The notes: generated by a model not told the origin, from the sequence alone. Shown: positions 38,271 to 48,714, counted from the stretch's first letter. The stretch: DNA of 64,000 nt from Rheinheimera sp. SA_1 (GCF_001669775.1 NZ_LXWK01000011.1:868001-932000); one strand, 5' to 3'. Numbers and translations: made by a program.

Positions 38271-40580
38271 TTAAGGCAGAACTACAGGCCCAAACTCAAA
38301 GTGCAAGGTACCACCTTGCATCAGCTGTTGGTAGTTCAGCACCTGCCCTGCAATCCGCTGGCCATTCCAATATACAGCTGAGACATACTCGCCTGGTGCC
38401 GCCGCTGCAGCGGTGATCTGCAGCGACTTTCCATGATCAAGCTTAAGTGTGACATCCGAAAACTGCGGCGTGCCCAGCACCAAGTCGCCACCAACCGGGT
38501 TCAGTGGATAAAAACCCAAAGCGCTAAACACATACCAGGCCGACATCTGACCTAAATCGTCATTGCCAGCCAGGCCATTTGGCTCGGCGCGATACATGCT
38601 GTCGCGGATTTGTTTGATCCGTGCTTCACCTTGCCATTTTTTGCCGGTAAAAGCATAGAGATAAGGCACATGATGTACCGGTTCGTTGCCATGGGCGTAC
38701 TGGCCGATTAAGCCGGTGATATCCGGCGATACATCCCCCTCCATCTTTGAACTCATGCTAAACAGCGTATCGAGTTTTTCGGTGAACTTCGCTTCGCCTC
38801 CATAAAGCGCCATTAAACCCGGCACATCGTGCGGCACAAAAAAGGTGTATTGCCAGGCGTTGGCTTCAGTGTAATCGGTGGTGCGATGCGCCACATAAAT
38901 CGGATTAAACGGACTCACCCATGCGCCTTGGCTGGTTTTGCCGCGGAAAAAGCCCGTGCTGGCATCAAACAGTTGCCGATAAAACAAAGCCCGTTTCGCG
39001 AAATAATCGGCGTCGGCCTGCTGCCCGGCCGCTTCGGCTATTTTCGAAATTGCATGGTCGTCAAAAGCATATTCCAGCGTTTTGGAAACAGCTTCGACGT
39101 CCAGATCTGAAGGCACAAAACCGTATTTGCCGAATAAATCGATGCCAAAGCGGGACTGCTGCGCCGACGCTTTGGCCGCCTGCAGAATACGCCCGGCTGT
39201 AGCTGTGGTGAGGCCTTTAAGATAAGCATCCGCCAACACCGGCACCGCATGATAGCCAATCATCACATCGGTTTCGTTCGACATCAGATCCCAGGTCGGC
39301 AGCAAACCGGTTTCATCATAAAAACCCAATAACGAGTGCATCATCGGGTCAACACGCGAAGGATCGGTGATGGTCAATAGCGGATGCAAAGCCCGGAAGG
39401 TATCCCACAGCGAAAACAACGTATAACGCGGAATTTGCTTCTGGTTGCCATCAACCATCGGCTGATGTACCGCGCCATCGGCACCAAAATAGCGGCCATC
39501 GACATCGCTGAATAACTGCGGTGCCAGATAGCTATGATAAAGCGCGGTATAGAACTTGGTTTTGGCAACTTCGTCAGGATCGTTCACCTGAAAGCGCCCC
39601 AACTGCGTCGCCCAGCGCTGGGCAGCTTCTGCTTTCACCCGGTCAAACGAAAAATGCGGCACTTCTGCGGCTAAGTTAGCTTTGGCACCATCAATACTGA
39701 CATACGAGAGCGCCACTTTGCCGACCAGCGACTGGCCGGGCAAAGCGCCAAAATCGAGCACTGCCTGGCCTTTTTCGGTTTGCAGCAACTGGCCTTTGAC
39801 CGCTTTGCCATCCTGATACAACTGCGCGGCAAACGGCTGGTTAAAGGTGGCGACAAAATATAGCGGCTGGTATTTAGCCCAACCGGTAGAAATACGATAA
39901 CCGCTGATGGTGTAGGCATCTTCTACCTTTAACATAGTCACTACTGACTTGTCGTAATTCTGGGCATAACCCAAATCGAGCAGCAGTTTGGCCTTTTCAC
40001 TGTTGCTATAACTATAGCGATGCACGCCCACCCGCTCGGTCGCGCTGAGCTCTGCTTTCACGCTAAGTTTTGGTAGATTTAGCTGATAAAAACCCGGGCT
40101 GGCTTGTTCATCGGCATGGTCGTATATCGCAAACGGCCGTTTGTGCTGGTTTTTTTGTTGCGCTTCATAATCGCCTTGCAGTGGCATCAGCAAAATATCT
40201 AATAAATCGCCAACGCCGGTGCCGGATAAGTGGGTGTGGCTAAAGCCAATCAGCACATTGTCAGAATAATGGTAACCCGAGGTCCAGTCCCAGCCCTTAC
40301 TTGGGTTGTCCGGACTCAGTTGCACCATACCAAAAGGCACCACAGCGCCCGGAAACGTATGTCCATGACCGCCGGTGGCGATAAAAGGATCGACGTATTT
40401 CAGCACATCCAAAGCAGCTGGACTGGCTGCTGACGACGCTGCCGAAATTGCTTTGGAGTTCGTTGGATTTAACGCTGTTTCCGGTGCCGCACAGCCGCCC
40501 AAAACCAGCGTCAATGCGAGCGAAATGCCAAAGCAGCGGCTACGGCTTCGGTTGAAGCCGGTGAAAATTGAGCTATTCAA
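38271..40580 (-). CDS. GH92 alpha-mannosidase lipoprotein (operon copy)
   Basis: Exo-acting alpha-1,2/1,3-type mannosidase of family GH92, removing mannose from N-glycans. The 769-residue chain has a lipoprotein signal with lipobox LGGC and then DPFIATGGHGHTFPGAVVPF, the GH92 N-terminal signature. The C-terminal catalytic domain carries HHVPYLYAFTGKKWQGE and GNDDLGQMSAWYVFSALGFY, the calcium-dependent active-site motif. It probably acts in the periplasm or on the cell surface. It is the last gene of the minus-strand operon, 5 bases after the SSS gene. Linkage specificity cannot be read from the sequence. Confidence 0.94.
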   Translation of the reverse strand: MNSSIFTGFNRSRSRCFGISLALTLVLGGCAAPETALNPTNSKAISAASSAASPAALDVLKYVDPFIATGGHGHTFPGAVVPFGMVQLSPDNPSKGWDWTSGYHYSDNVLIGFSHTHLSGTGVGDLLDILLMPLQGDYEAQQKNQHKRPFAIYDHADEQASPGFYQLNLPKLSVKAELSATERVGVHRYSYSNSEKAKLLLDLGYAQNYDKSVVTMLKVEDAYTISGYRISTGWAKYQPLYFVATFNQPFAAQLYQDGKAVKGQLLQTEKGQAVLDFGALPGQSLVGKVALSYVSIDGAKANLAAEVPHFSFDRVKAEAAQRWATQLGRFQVNDPDEVAKTKFYTALYHSYLAPQLFSDVDGRYFGADGAVHQPMVDGNQKQIPRYTLFSLWDTFRALHPLLTITDPSRVDPMMHSLLGFYDETGLLPTWDLMSNETDVMIGYHAVPVLADAYLKGLTTATAGRILQAAKASAQQSRFGIDLFGKYGFVPSDLDVEAVSKTLEYAFDDHAISKIAEAAGQQADADYFAKRALFYRQLFDASTGFFRGKTSQGAWVSPFNPIYVAHRTTDYTEANAWQYTFFVPHDVPGLMALYGGEAKFTEKLDTLFSMSSKMEGDVSPDITGLIGQYAHGNEPVHHVPYLYAFTGKKWQGEARIKQIRDSMYRAEPNGLAGNDDLGQMSAWYVFSALGFYPLNPVGGDLVLGTPQFSDVTLKLDHGKSLQITAAAAAPGEYVSAVYWNGQRIAGQVLNYQQLMQGGTLHFEFGPVVLP

Positions 40581-40585
40581 TGGGA

Positions 40586-42376
40586 TTAATCCTTGAGTTT
40601 ATCGAGCCAGTTGATTTTCAGGAACCAGGAGGTTGCCAGTAGCACCAATAGCGCCGCCCAGAAACCTTGCCATTGCTGCATCACCAGACAAATCGGTAGC
40701 ACCACCAACATCAATTGCCAGCCGGTACCCACCACAATATTCACCGCATCACGGCCGGGTGTTTGGTCTGGGAAAAAGTCAGGATCAGCCGCCAGCGCTT
40801 TGGCTTTAATCGGCGCCCAGAAACCCCAGGGCCGCACCTGAGTGTAAAAGCTTACCAGCACAGCTTCGTCATCGGCAGGTGTCAATAAAGTCCCGGCGAT
40901 GGAGCCGACAAGACCCGCCAGCAATAACCAGGGAAACGCCAGCAACGGCTGTAAATCCGGCCACAACAACGGCAATAACATCGACGCAATCAGCCCCGAC
41001 AACATACCCCAGAAATAACCGTAGGCATTAAAGCGCCACCAGTGCCATTTCAGTAAATTGGCCGCGGCGTAACCACCAAACAGCGCACCAAAAATCCACT
41101 GCATAATGTCGTTAATCGATTCCAGCAGCAGCCCAAGCGCCACACCAATCACCACCAACAACACTGACACCAAATGGCTAATGCGGATATATTCTTTGGT
41201 CGAGCCTTCCGGGCGGAGGTACTTTTTGTAGATATCGTTGACAAAATAGGCCGGCGCCGCGTTTAACGATGCCGAAAACGTCGACATAAAGGCCGCCAGC
41301 AAACCAGCAATTAACAAGCCTGCCAGCCCAACCGGTACAAAGCGTTCGATGGCGTAGGGCAACAACTGTTCAAAATCAAACCCAGCACCCGCTGCCTGAA
41401 TTTCCGGCTGCATATACACCAACGCCAAAGCGGCAAAACCTGCCACCATCATGTAGCGTGGGATAAACATCACCAACGAGACCAAACCACTCATCTTGGC
41501 TGCTTCCGACGGGCTTTTTGCCGCCAGAATCCGTTGCATATCATAGTTCGGCACCGGCCCGGCCATGCTGAATAACACGCCTTTGAACAACATCATCATC
41601 AACATCAGACCAAATAAATCCAGCCCATCGTTGGCAATTTTGTCGTTGACCGAGTCAATCAGCCCGCTCCAGTTTAAATCGAGGTTCCAGCCAAACCATA
41701 AACTGTCCCAACCCTCTGGCGTCGCAGCCGCTAGTTGCTCCGGACTGACTTGCTGCATCGCAATCACCCCGACGGCAACGGCGGCAATGGTCATCAGCAC
41801 AAACTGCAGTAACTCGGTAAACACCACGCCGTACATGCCGCCTTTCACCACATACAAAGTGGTCACCGCAAAAATAAGCAGCGCATAAGTGTCTGGCGAT
41901 AAATCCCATGGCAGGAAAATGGCGGCAAATTTACCAATACCTTTAAAACCATAAGCGATAAAACCAATGGCGCTGACGATGGCAAACACCACCACCACCA
42001 GTTGACAGAGTTCGGCGCCACGGCCGGTGCCAAAGCGGGTTTGCAGCCATTCGGCGCCGGTCATCGCATTGGAGCGGCGTAACCAGGCCGACAGATACAC
42101 CATCAAAAATACCTGGTTAAAAATCGGCCAAATCCACGGCAACCAGGCACTTTTCAGGCCATAAACAAAACAGACGGTGACCAGCCACATGGTACCGGCA
42201 ATATCAAACATGCCCGAAGCATTGGACACCCCGAGCATCCACCAAGGCATGGTTTTGCCACCGAGAAAATAGGAATTCAGATCTTTACTGGCCCGCCGTG
42301 AAATCCACAAACCCAGCCACAAGGTGCCAATCAGATACAGCAGGATAATGGCGTGATCAATCCAGACCAGATTCAT
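40586..42376 (-). CDS. Sodium:solute symporter (SSS family)
   Basis: A 596-residue inner-membrane protein with about 13-14 hydrophobic helices, starting LVWIDHAIILLYLIGTLWLG. It carries the SSS-type YFLGGKTMPWWMLGVSNASGMFD segment near residue 35. It overlaps the GH2 beta-mannosidase stop by four bases (ATGA), so the two are cotranslated. By context it should carry a product of N-glycan breakdown, such as the Man-GlcNAc disaccharide or GlcNAc, into the cytoplasm, where the GH2 enzyme and kinase lack export signals. Substrate is inference. Confidence 0.88.
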   Translation of the reverse strand: MNLVWIDHAIILLYLIGTLWLGLWISRRASKDLNSYFLGGKTMPWWMLGVSNASGMFDIAGTMWLVTVCFVYGLKSAWLPWIWPIFNQVFLMVYLSAWLRRSNAMTGAEWLQTRFGTGRGAELCQLVVVVFAIVSAIGFIAYGFKGIGKFAAIFLPWDLSPDTYALLIFAVTTLYVVKGGMYGVVFTELLQFVLMTIAAVAVGVIAMQQVSPEQLAAATPEGWDSLWFGWNLDLNWSGLIDSVNDKIANDGLDLFGLMLMMMLFKGVLFSMAGPVPNYDMQRILAAKSPSEAAKMSGLVSLVMFIPRYMMVAGFAALALVYMQPEIQAAGAGFDFEQLLPYAIERFVPVGLAGLLIAGLLAAFMSTFSASLNAAPAYFVNDIYKKYLRPEGSTKEYIRISHLVSVLLVVIGVALGLLLESINDIMQWIFGALFGGYAAANLLKWHWWRFNAYGYFWGMLSGLIASMLLPLLWPDLQPLLAFPWLLLAGLVGSIAGTLLTPADDEAVLVSFYTQVRPWGFWAPIKAKALAADPDFFPDQTPGRDAVNIVVGTGWQLMLVVLPICLVMQQWQGFWAALLVLLATSWFLKINWLDKLKD

Positions 42377-45015
42377 ACCGGCGCTCCGTTGCCTGCTGTA
42401 CTTTGATAAAGAGTGCTTTGATAGCTATCCACCAGCGACCGCACCCGCAGTTGCGACGCAAGCGCCAGTATTTGGGCGCTGGTTAAATCTGCAATAACCG
42501 CAGTGACCACGACCGGCTCATTTGCCAGCAAATCGATAAAGTTATCTGAGAAATTCAGCACCTTGCCCTCCAGATCCGGTAATTCCAGTAACACTTGCCG
42601 CAGCAGGGTATGGCTTTGCAAGTGCACTGTGAGCAGACCATCGACAGCGCTGATCTGTAACTGGGCGGCTGCTTGCTGCAACTGTAGTTCCCGATTAGGC
42701 CGGAAAAAATGCAGATTGTCTGTTAAAACCCGACCATCGGCAGAGGACAGCAGTTGAGCGTGCAGCACGAGTTGTCGGTCATCGGCTAATTTTGTCAGCT
42801 CGGCCAGTGACCACTGCTGGACTTGGGTCACTTGCAATGGCGCGACGCTGATTTGCTGTGACTGCTGGAACAAAACTTGGCCACTAAAATCCAACAACCT
42901 TAGGTGTAAGGTGGCGGCAATCGCAAGCGGACTATCGGACACTAGCTTGAGGCTTAACTGCTGATGTTGTTCACTAAGATGTTCACTAAAAACCAGACTT
43001 TGCGCCCGGAAACTACGCGCCGCCTGATAATGCAGCGCCTTCCAGCTGCCGTAATAATCAATGCCAGACCAGGAAGCGGCCGGCCAGGTATCATTCAGTT
43101 GCCAATACAAAGTCCCCATACAAAATGGCATCGCCGCGCGGTGTGCATCAAAGGCGAGTTTCAGCCCAAGCGCTTGTTGCACCTGACTTAAATACAATAA
43201 CTGCTCGAAATCCTTCGGCTGTTGATACTCATCGGCCAGATAACTTTGAATGAGTTTATTGCCGCGTGGATGTTTCTGATGCACCGTCAACATCGGCGAT
43301 TCCAACCGCTGCTCGGCTTGGGGTAAAAACTTATCGACCGAACTTTGCAGTGGAAAGGACTGAAAACCATATTCACTCATAAAACGTGGAATACGTTTCT
43401 GATACTCGGTAAAGGGTTGTTCACCATGCCAGACGCCCCAAAAATGGTGGTTAGCGAGATGATCGGCATCGTCTTCCCAAAAACTGATCGGCGATGAGCG
43501 CAGATAAAACCTTGCAGGATCTAGCTGCTTAACCAAACCCGGCAGCAACTGGCCAAATAACTGACAATAGTCCTGTTTTAACTTGCTGAATAACGCTTCG
43601 GAATAACCAAATTTCTGCGGCCAATCCCAACGGGCAATACCCATATCCACTTCGTTATTACCGCACCACATCGCGATACAGGCATGATTACGCAGCCGTT
43701 TAATATTGTAGCGAGCTTCCCGTTCGACATTGGCCAAAAATTCCATGTCGCCTGGATATAAACTACAGGCAAACATAAAGTCCTGCCAAATCAACACGCC
43801 ATGCTGATCTGCCAGTTGGTAAAACTGCTCATCCTGATAAAAACCACCACCCCAGACCCGCAGCATATTCATCTTGGCCGCGCTGACTGCCGCAAACTCA
43901 CGCTGATAATCGGCAGCGGTTAAACTGCCCGGAAATGCACTGGCCGGAATATAGTTGGCGCCTTTCATAAACACTGGCAAACCATTGACCTTAAAGTAAA
44001 AGCTTTGGCCATCGACATCGTTTTCGTTGATGACTTCTACTGTGCGAAGGCCAATCTGCAAGCAGCGTTCTGCCAGCAACTGTTGGCTGTTTGCATCACA
44101 CACCGCCACCGAAAACGGATATAAATACGCTTCACCAAGCCCGGCTGGCCACCACAGTTGTGGTTGCAGCATCTGCAGCTGCCAGTGAAATTGCTGCTGG
44201 CCAGCGGCGAATTCTAACCTAACAGTTTGCTTTAGTTCGGGTCTTACGCTGCATTGCAGCTGCAGCTGATATTGCCCCGGCGTCAGCACCGTAAAATCCA
44301 GATCGAACTGCAGACTGGCCTCAGCTGGAGTTAAAGCAAGCTGGGTAAACTGCAAATCGTCAATTTTCACCGCCTGATGCCCGACTAAAGCGATGCCCCG
44401 CCAAATGCCACTGCTGACAAAACGTGGACCCCAGTCCCAGCCAAAATGGCACGGTGCCTTGCGCACATAGACACTGAGCTTGTCGTCAGATTTATCGTTT
44501 TCGGCCGGATACACCATGCCAGACGCCAGCTGCAGCGGTTTCACTTTATTAATTGGTGAATGGAAATAAATCTGCAGCAGATTGCAGCCAGCAACCAGTA
44601 ACGACTGACAATCCAGCTGATAACCAACAAACATATTGTCGGTGCTGGCGAGCAGTTGGCCGTTTAGGTAAATGTCGGCGAAAGTATCCAGCCCCAAAGC
44701 TTCCAACTGCCAGACACGACTTTGTAGTTCCGCTGCGCTTAACTGAAATTCGCGCCGGTAGACCCAATCTTTTTGTTCAATCCACTGCAACTGCGTTTCG
44801 TGATCGGCTTGCATGGGATCCGGGATCAGCGCATTGGCAAATAGATCGGTGAAATTGCAGCCGGGTACTGTGGCCGGATGCCAGGCATCGCTACCGGCCT
44901 CTGAAAAACTCCAGCTGCCGGTTAAATCCAGGCGGCGGGTTGCCGGGCTGGCGACTGTTGCTACGGAATGGGTGCAAAATGCGCTATCACTGTGAGCTTG
45001 GTTCATAAGGTCCAT
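42373..45015 (-). CDS. GH2 beta-mannosidase
   Basis: Hydrolyses the beta-1,4-mannose from the N-glycan core. The 880-residue protein has the GH2 order: jelly-roll sugar-binding domain (LDLTGSWSFSEAG), immunoglobulin-like domain, TIM barrel and C-terminal domains. Acid/base Glu455 is in WCGNNEVDMG and nucleophile Glu548 in FMSEYGFQSFP, the beta-mannosidase variants of the GH2 motifs. No signal peptide is present, so it is probably cytoplasmic. The start at ATG 45015 lies just after the cutC stop; ATG 45006 is an alternative, while the longer upstream frame would overlap cutC and is not credible. Confidence 0.93.
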   Translation of the reverse strand: MDLMNQAHSDSAFCTHSVATVASPATRRLDLTGSWSFSEAGSDAWHPATVPGCNFTDLFANALIPDPMQADHETQLQWIEQKDWVYRREFQLSAAELQSRVWQLEALGLDTFADIYLNGQLLASTDNMFVGYQLDCQSLLVAGCNLLQIYFHSPINKVKPLQLASGMVYPAENDKSDDKLSVYVRKAPCHFGWDWGPRFVSSGIWRGIALVGHQAVKIDDLQFTQLALTPAEASLQFDLDFTVLTPGQYQLQLQCSVRPELKQTVRLEFAAGQQQFHWQLQMLQPQLWWPAGLGEAYLYPFSVAVCDANSQQLLAERCLQIGLRTVEVINENDVDGQSFYFKVNGLPVFMKGANYIPASAFPGSLTAADYQREFAAVSAAKMNMLRVWGGGFYQDEQFYQLADQHGVLIWQDFMFACSLYPGDMEFLANVEREARYNIKRLRNHACIAMWCGNNEVDMGIARWDWPQKFGYSEALFSKLKQDYCQLFGQLLPGLVKQLDPARFYLRSSPISFWEDDADHLANHHFWGVWHGEQPFTEYQKRIPRFMSEYGFQSFPLQSSVDKFLPQAEQRLESPMLTVHQKHPRGNKLIQSYLADEYQQPKDFEQLLYLSQVQQALGLKLAFDAHRAAMPFCMGTLYWQLNDTWPAASWSGIDYYGSWKALHYQAARSFRAQSLVFSEHLSEQHQQLSLKLVSDSPLAIAATLHLRLLDFSGQVLFQQSQQISVAPLQVTQVQQWSLAELTKLADDRQLVLHAQLLSSADGRVLTDNLHFFRPNRELQLQQAAAQLQISAVDGLLTVHLQSHTLLRQVLLELPDLEGKVLNFSDNFIDLLANEPVVVTAVIADLTSAQILALASQLRVRSLVDSYQSTLYQSTAGNGAPV

Positions 45016-45017
45016 AC

Positions 45018-45842
45018 TTAACGATAAATGTGGGGTATTGCAGCTGTCGCAACCAGCGCCGCGACCTTGTGCTGGTCGATCCGCCCGTCGGTTAACACCG
45101 CCGAATAGCAATGAAATGAATAACATCCGGCCACGCTGATGCCTGGCGTAAGTTGCATGAGTTGTTTGAGTTGGTTGCGCAGCGTGCTGACATTGGTGAG
45201 CGTGACGCCGCCACCAATCACCAGCTGCGGCGCCTGTGCTTTGGCGGTTAGTTGTAAATCCTGTTGCAGTTGCGGGAGCCCTTCGATCGCACCCAAGCCG
45301 CTATCCCAGGCACAACCGGCGGTCAGCACCCGCTGCACATCAAGCTGTTGTAACCGCAGCAGTGCAGCTGCCCTGGTTGGAAAAGGCAACACATCAAAGG
45401 CACGGTGGAAATTGACCGTTAATTTCAAATCTGCCGCTTGCGCCAGCAAGATGCGCAACAACGGCCAGTCGATTTCAATCTGTCCATTGGAGGACTGGCG
45501 CAGCACACCCAACACCACCGCATCAGCACCCGCTTCAGCCAGTGCCGATAGTTGCTGTTGCATCAGCGCAACGTCGCCTGCCTGATAATAAAAATCACCA
45601 CCGCGTGGCCTTAACATCGCGACTAATCCGGGCGTATTGCCCCAGGCTTGCCGGGCAATTTTTACCGCTTCGACGGTTGGGGTGAGTCCTTGTTCGTGCA
45701 TCGCACCACAGAGTTCTAGTCTGGTCGCGCAGCCCGCCTTCGCAGCTTGAACCTGGGTCGCTAATGTCGATAGATCATCGCAATTGACGCAAATTTCGAT
45801 GTCGATACCGGCAAGTTGCTGCAAAGATGCTGTAAAACTCAT
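45018..45842 (-). CDS. cutC: CutC-family protein in glycan operon
   Basis: A 274-residue TIM-barrel protein of the CutC family, with the hallmark AMLRPRGGDFYY, EICVNCDDLSTL and HRAFDVLPFP. The family was named for copper homeostasis in E. coli, but a role in copper is doubtful for many members. Here the gene is locked between GH85 (4-base ATGA overlap) and GH2 (start 3 bases after the stop), which argues for a step in sugar or amino-sugar handling. Reaction unknown. Confidence 0.9.
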   Translation of the reverse strand: MSFTASLQQLAGIDIEICVNCDDLSTLATQVQAAKAGCATRLELCGAMHEQGLTPTVEAVKIARQAWGNTPGLVAMLRPRGGDFYYQAGDVALMQQQLSALAEAGADAVVLGVLRQSSNGQIEIDWPLLRILLAQAADLKLTVNFHRAFDVLPFPTRAAALLRLQQLDVQRVLTAGCAWDSGLGAIEGLPQLQQDLQLTAKAQAPQLVIGGGVTLTNVSTLRNQLKQLMQLTPGISVAGCYSFHCYSAVLTDGRIDQHKVAALVATAAIPHIYR

Positions 45843-47692
45843 GGCAATAACTCCAGCTGGCCTAATCGAAAGCTAGGTTTGCTGTTAGCGGGCCATTGCA
45901 GACCAATCCTGACCAGTTCGCGGCCAGCCAGTTGTGGCAGAGCCACGCCAAGCTGTTGCCACTGACTGTTGCCAATAGCTGTTCCGGTGAGCGGGAATAA
46001 TTCACGATGACCATCGGCGAATTGCAGATAGAGCTGCACTTGATGAAGGGTTGATTGAGCGGTGCCGGTTTTTGGCTGAAACACCAGTCGTAACTGAGTG
46101 TTTGCCCCCAACCGCAACTGCGTCTGATACAGCGGAATATCGGCATCGCCGGCGGTGGAGGTTTCAAGCAGCAGCGAGCTGCCACCTTGCCAGGCTTGGT
46201 CAAAATCGTAATTCACCGCGACTTTAGCCGAGCCAAACACCGCAAACTGCCAGCTGGGCGCAATGTCCTGACGGCTGATATCGGTCCAGCCTGCACCGGA
46301 CTTTTGGCCTTTTTCAAACCAATGTTGCCCCTGACCAGTATTAAAGCTAGTTACAAAAGGCAAACTGCTGATCACAGATTTGGCCGGAAGATATTTGCTT
46401 AGACCAGCCCAACCGCTGCTGTCGACCACTGCGCTATTGAGATCATCACCGGCAAATAACCGTTGTTCGGTTTGGTAAAAGCGGCGGTGATCGCTGGCAT
46501 CTTCAGCAAAATTGCTAAATGCAGGTCGCTTCGGCTCACCGCTGAAATTAAAATTCACATTAGGCGCAAACAGCGCAATCGAGCCATAAGCGCTACTTTG
46601 CTGGTGCGTGCTGCGCGCTGAAGTAACAGGTTTAAATAACCAATCCAGCCACTTGCTTTCACTAAAAGCGCGTTGGGCATCCCGGCTTGGCCATAAATCC
46701 ACACCAAAATAAACCTCATAGCGCGAGCGGCCTAACGCATCCGCTTTGGCAGCAGACTGCTGCACCATCGCGGCATTCCACCAATAATTCAGGAACATCG
46801 CGTCAGCTGACGTGACTTTACCTTGTTGTAAATACTGCTGATTTTTCTCATTTAACGCGTTTTGCCAGCGCACCCGGCCATCGGCAATCATTGAATCGTA
46901 CCAATGAATTTCCATACCTTGCGGCGCAATCGCAGTCAGATATTGCATAAACGCCAACATCCTTGCAGCTAGTTCGGCGCCACGTTTGGCGTCTTTCTGC
47001 CCTTTGACTAACTGATTCTGCGCATCTTTGACTGCGGTTAAATCGGTCTCTTGATTCACCAGCCACCCGTCAAAACCATAATATTGCGCGATGGCGACCA
47101 GCTGATGCGCCTGCACAAACCGGCCCTGGGCATCCTGTTCTAATAACTTTTCGACGGTATCCGGACTGCCACCCCACTGCGCGATGCCCAAAAATACCGA
47201 GCCGATGACTTTGACGCCATTTTTATGCGCGGTATCGACCCAAGGCCGTGCCGGAATTTGCACTGTTAAATCGGCAGTACCGGCGAACCAGTTCAGCACG
47301 TCAATTTGCGCCCAGTTGCTGAAATTGTAGAGATTAAATTTCGGCTGCGCTTGCAGGTAATTGCCAAAATTGTTCATGCCATCCGGCGCATACAGCACTT
47401 TTGCCTGGGTATCTTGCCGACTATCCTGCAGTTGGTTTTCCGGGATTAACGGCGCGACAAAACGCCGGGCCAGCGGTTGGCGCGAAATATTGGCGGCCGC
47501 TGCTAATTCAGATTGCGGCGACCATTGTTTGAGCTGCGCCAGCGTTAAGGCAAACGGCGGTTGGTCAGGGATGATTTGAACTTGCGCTGCAGTCACCGGC
47601 GCAGCCGTTTGCGGCGATTGTGTCGCAGCCGCTTGTACCGAAGGCAAACAACCCAGCATGCTGATAGCTAACGTCAGCAACCGCAACCTCAT
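45839..47692 (-). CDS. GH85 endo-beta-N-acetylglucosaminidase
   Basis: Cleaves the chitobiose core of N-glycans, leaving one GlcNAc on asparagine. The 617-residue chain has an N-terminal signal; it may be cut after VQA, or lipidated at Cys14 (MLGC is a weak lipobox). A TIM barrel follows with GVKVIGSVFLG and the catalytic pair Asn213-Glu215 in FDGWLVNQET, the NxE motif of substrate-assisted GH85 enzymes. The C-terminal part (about 440-617) is beta-rich and probably a carbohydrate-binding module. It is preceded by the glycosylasparaginase gene (overlap ATGA) and followed by cutC. Confidence 0.93.
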   Translation of the reverse strand: MRLRLLTLAISMLGCLPSVQAAATQSPQTAAPVTAAQVQIIPDQPPFALTLAQLKQWSPQSELAAAANISRQPLARRFVAPLIPENQLQDSRQDTQAKVLYAPDGMNNFGNYLQAQPKFNLYNFSNWAQIDVLNWFAGTADLTVQIPARPWVDTAHKNGVKVIGSVFLGIAQWGGSPDTVEKLLEQDAQGRFVQAHQLVAIAQYYGFDGWLVNQETDLTAVKDAQNQLVKGQKDAKRGAELAARMLAFMQYLTAIAPQGMEIHWYDSMIADGRVRWQNALNEKNQQYLQQGKVTSADAMFLNYWWNAAMVQQSAAKADALGRSRYEVYFGVDLWPSRDAQRAFSESKWLDWLFKPVTSARSTHQQSSAYGSIALFAPNVNFNFSGEPKRPAFSNFAEDASDHRRFYQTEQRLFAGDDLNSAVVDSSGWAGLSKYLPAKSVISSLPFVTSFNTGQGQHWFEKGQKSGAGWTDISRQDIAPSWQFAVFGSAKVAVNYDFDQAWQGGSSLLLETSTAGDADIPLYQTQLRLGANTQLRLVFQPKTGTAQSTLHQVQLYLQFADGHRELFPLTGTAIGNSQWQQLGVALPQLAGRELVRIGLQWPANSKPSFRLGQLELLP

Positions 47693-48714
47693 GCTTTGGC
47701 TCCGGCGCTCTGATTTAACAGGTTATCCGCATCTAATAAGGTCGCCGAACCTTGCGCCTGCACGGCATAGTTAAAACCAGGCTGGATGCAAAAAGCGCCA
47801 CTATCACCGGTTTTACTCAATGCTAAAAAACCAACCTGAAATTTGGCAAAATCCGGCAAGCGGGCGGCAATGCGTTCGACCGCTTTGCGGCAAGCTTCTT
47901 TGGGGCTTAAACCCTGCCGCATCAGCTCAACCACCAAATGACAGCCGACAGTTTTCATCATCAGCTCGCCTTGGCCGGTGGCTGTGGCGGCACCGACTTC
48001 GTTGTCGACATACAATCCGGCACCAATAATTGGTGAGTCGCCAACCCGTCCCGGCAGCTTGTAAGCCGCACCACTGGTGGTACAGGCACCTGCCAGATTG
48101 CCGTGGCTATCGAGTGCCAGCATGCCAATAGTGTCGTGGTTTTCAACATTAATTTGCGGTTTGGCGGCACCGGATGTTAGCCACTGCTGCCAGTCGGCTT
48201 TACTTTGTTCAGTTAGTAAATTCTCTTCAATAAAACCCTGAGCTTTGGCAAATTGCTGCGCCCCTTCGCCGACCAGCATCACATGGGAGGTTTGCTCCAT
48301 CACTTTGCGCGCGACTGAAATCGGATGTTTAATCCGTTTTAAATAGGCCACAGCACCGCAATTCATCTGGTGATCCATAATGCAGGCATCCAGCGTCACT
48401 TCGCCTGACGCATCCGGATAACCGCCCAGGCCAACAGTTCTGACATTCGGATCCGCTTCCGGCACCCGTACGCCCTGCTCAACCGCATCCAGCGCGGTGC
48501 CGCCGCTACTTAAGATCTGCCAGGCTGCAGCATTGGCCGGCATACCGTGTTCCCAGGTGGAGACGACTATTGGTTGTTTAGGCATTGGCGTTTTGCCAGG
48601 TACCGCCGATTTACCACCGGCCGTTGTGGCCGCAAGGGTTTTCTGACTGAGCAGCAGCGCGGAAATCATCCCGCCGATGGCTGATAACTTCAAAAAATCA
48701 CGTCTGTTACTCAT
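47689..48714 (-). CDS. N4-(beta-N-acetylglucosaminyl)-L-asparaginase (glycosylasparaginase)
   Basis: Releases the GlcNAc-linked asparagine, the step after GH85. It is an Ntn-hydrolase made as a proenzyme that cleaves itself before Thr195 in HDTIGMLALD. The N-terminus MSNRRDFLKLSAIGGMISAL is a twin-arginine signal, so the enzyme is exported folded to the periplasm. GlyGly motifs GDSPIIGAGLYVDNEVGAAT are those of the family. The start at 48714 is set by the Tat signal and GGAAAG upstream. Its start overlaps the kinase stop by four bases. Confidence 0.92.
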   Translation of the reverse strand: MSNRRDFLKLSAIGGMISALLLSQKTLAATTAGGKSAVPGKTPMPKQPIVVSTWEHGMPANAAAWQILSSGGTALDAVEQGVRVPEADPNVRTVGLGGYPDASGEVTLDACIMDHQMNCGAVAYLKRIKHPISVARKVMEQTSHVMLVGEGAQQFAKAQGFIEENLLTEQSKADWQQWLTSGAAKPQINVENHDTIGMLALDSHGNLAGACTTSGAAYKLPGRVGDSPIIGAGLYVDNEVGAATATGQGELMMKTVGCHLVVELMRQGLSPKEACRKAVERIAARLPDFAKFQVGFLALSKTGDSGAFCIQPGFNYAVQAQGSATLLDADNLLNQSAGAKA

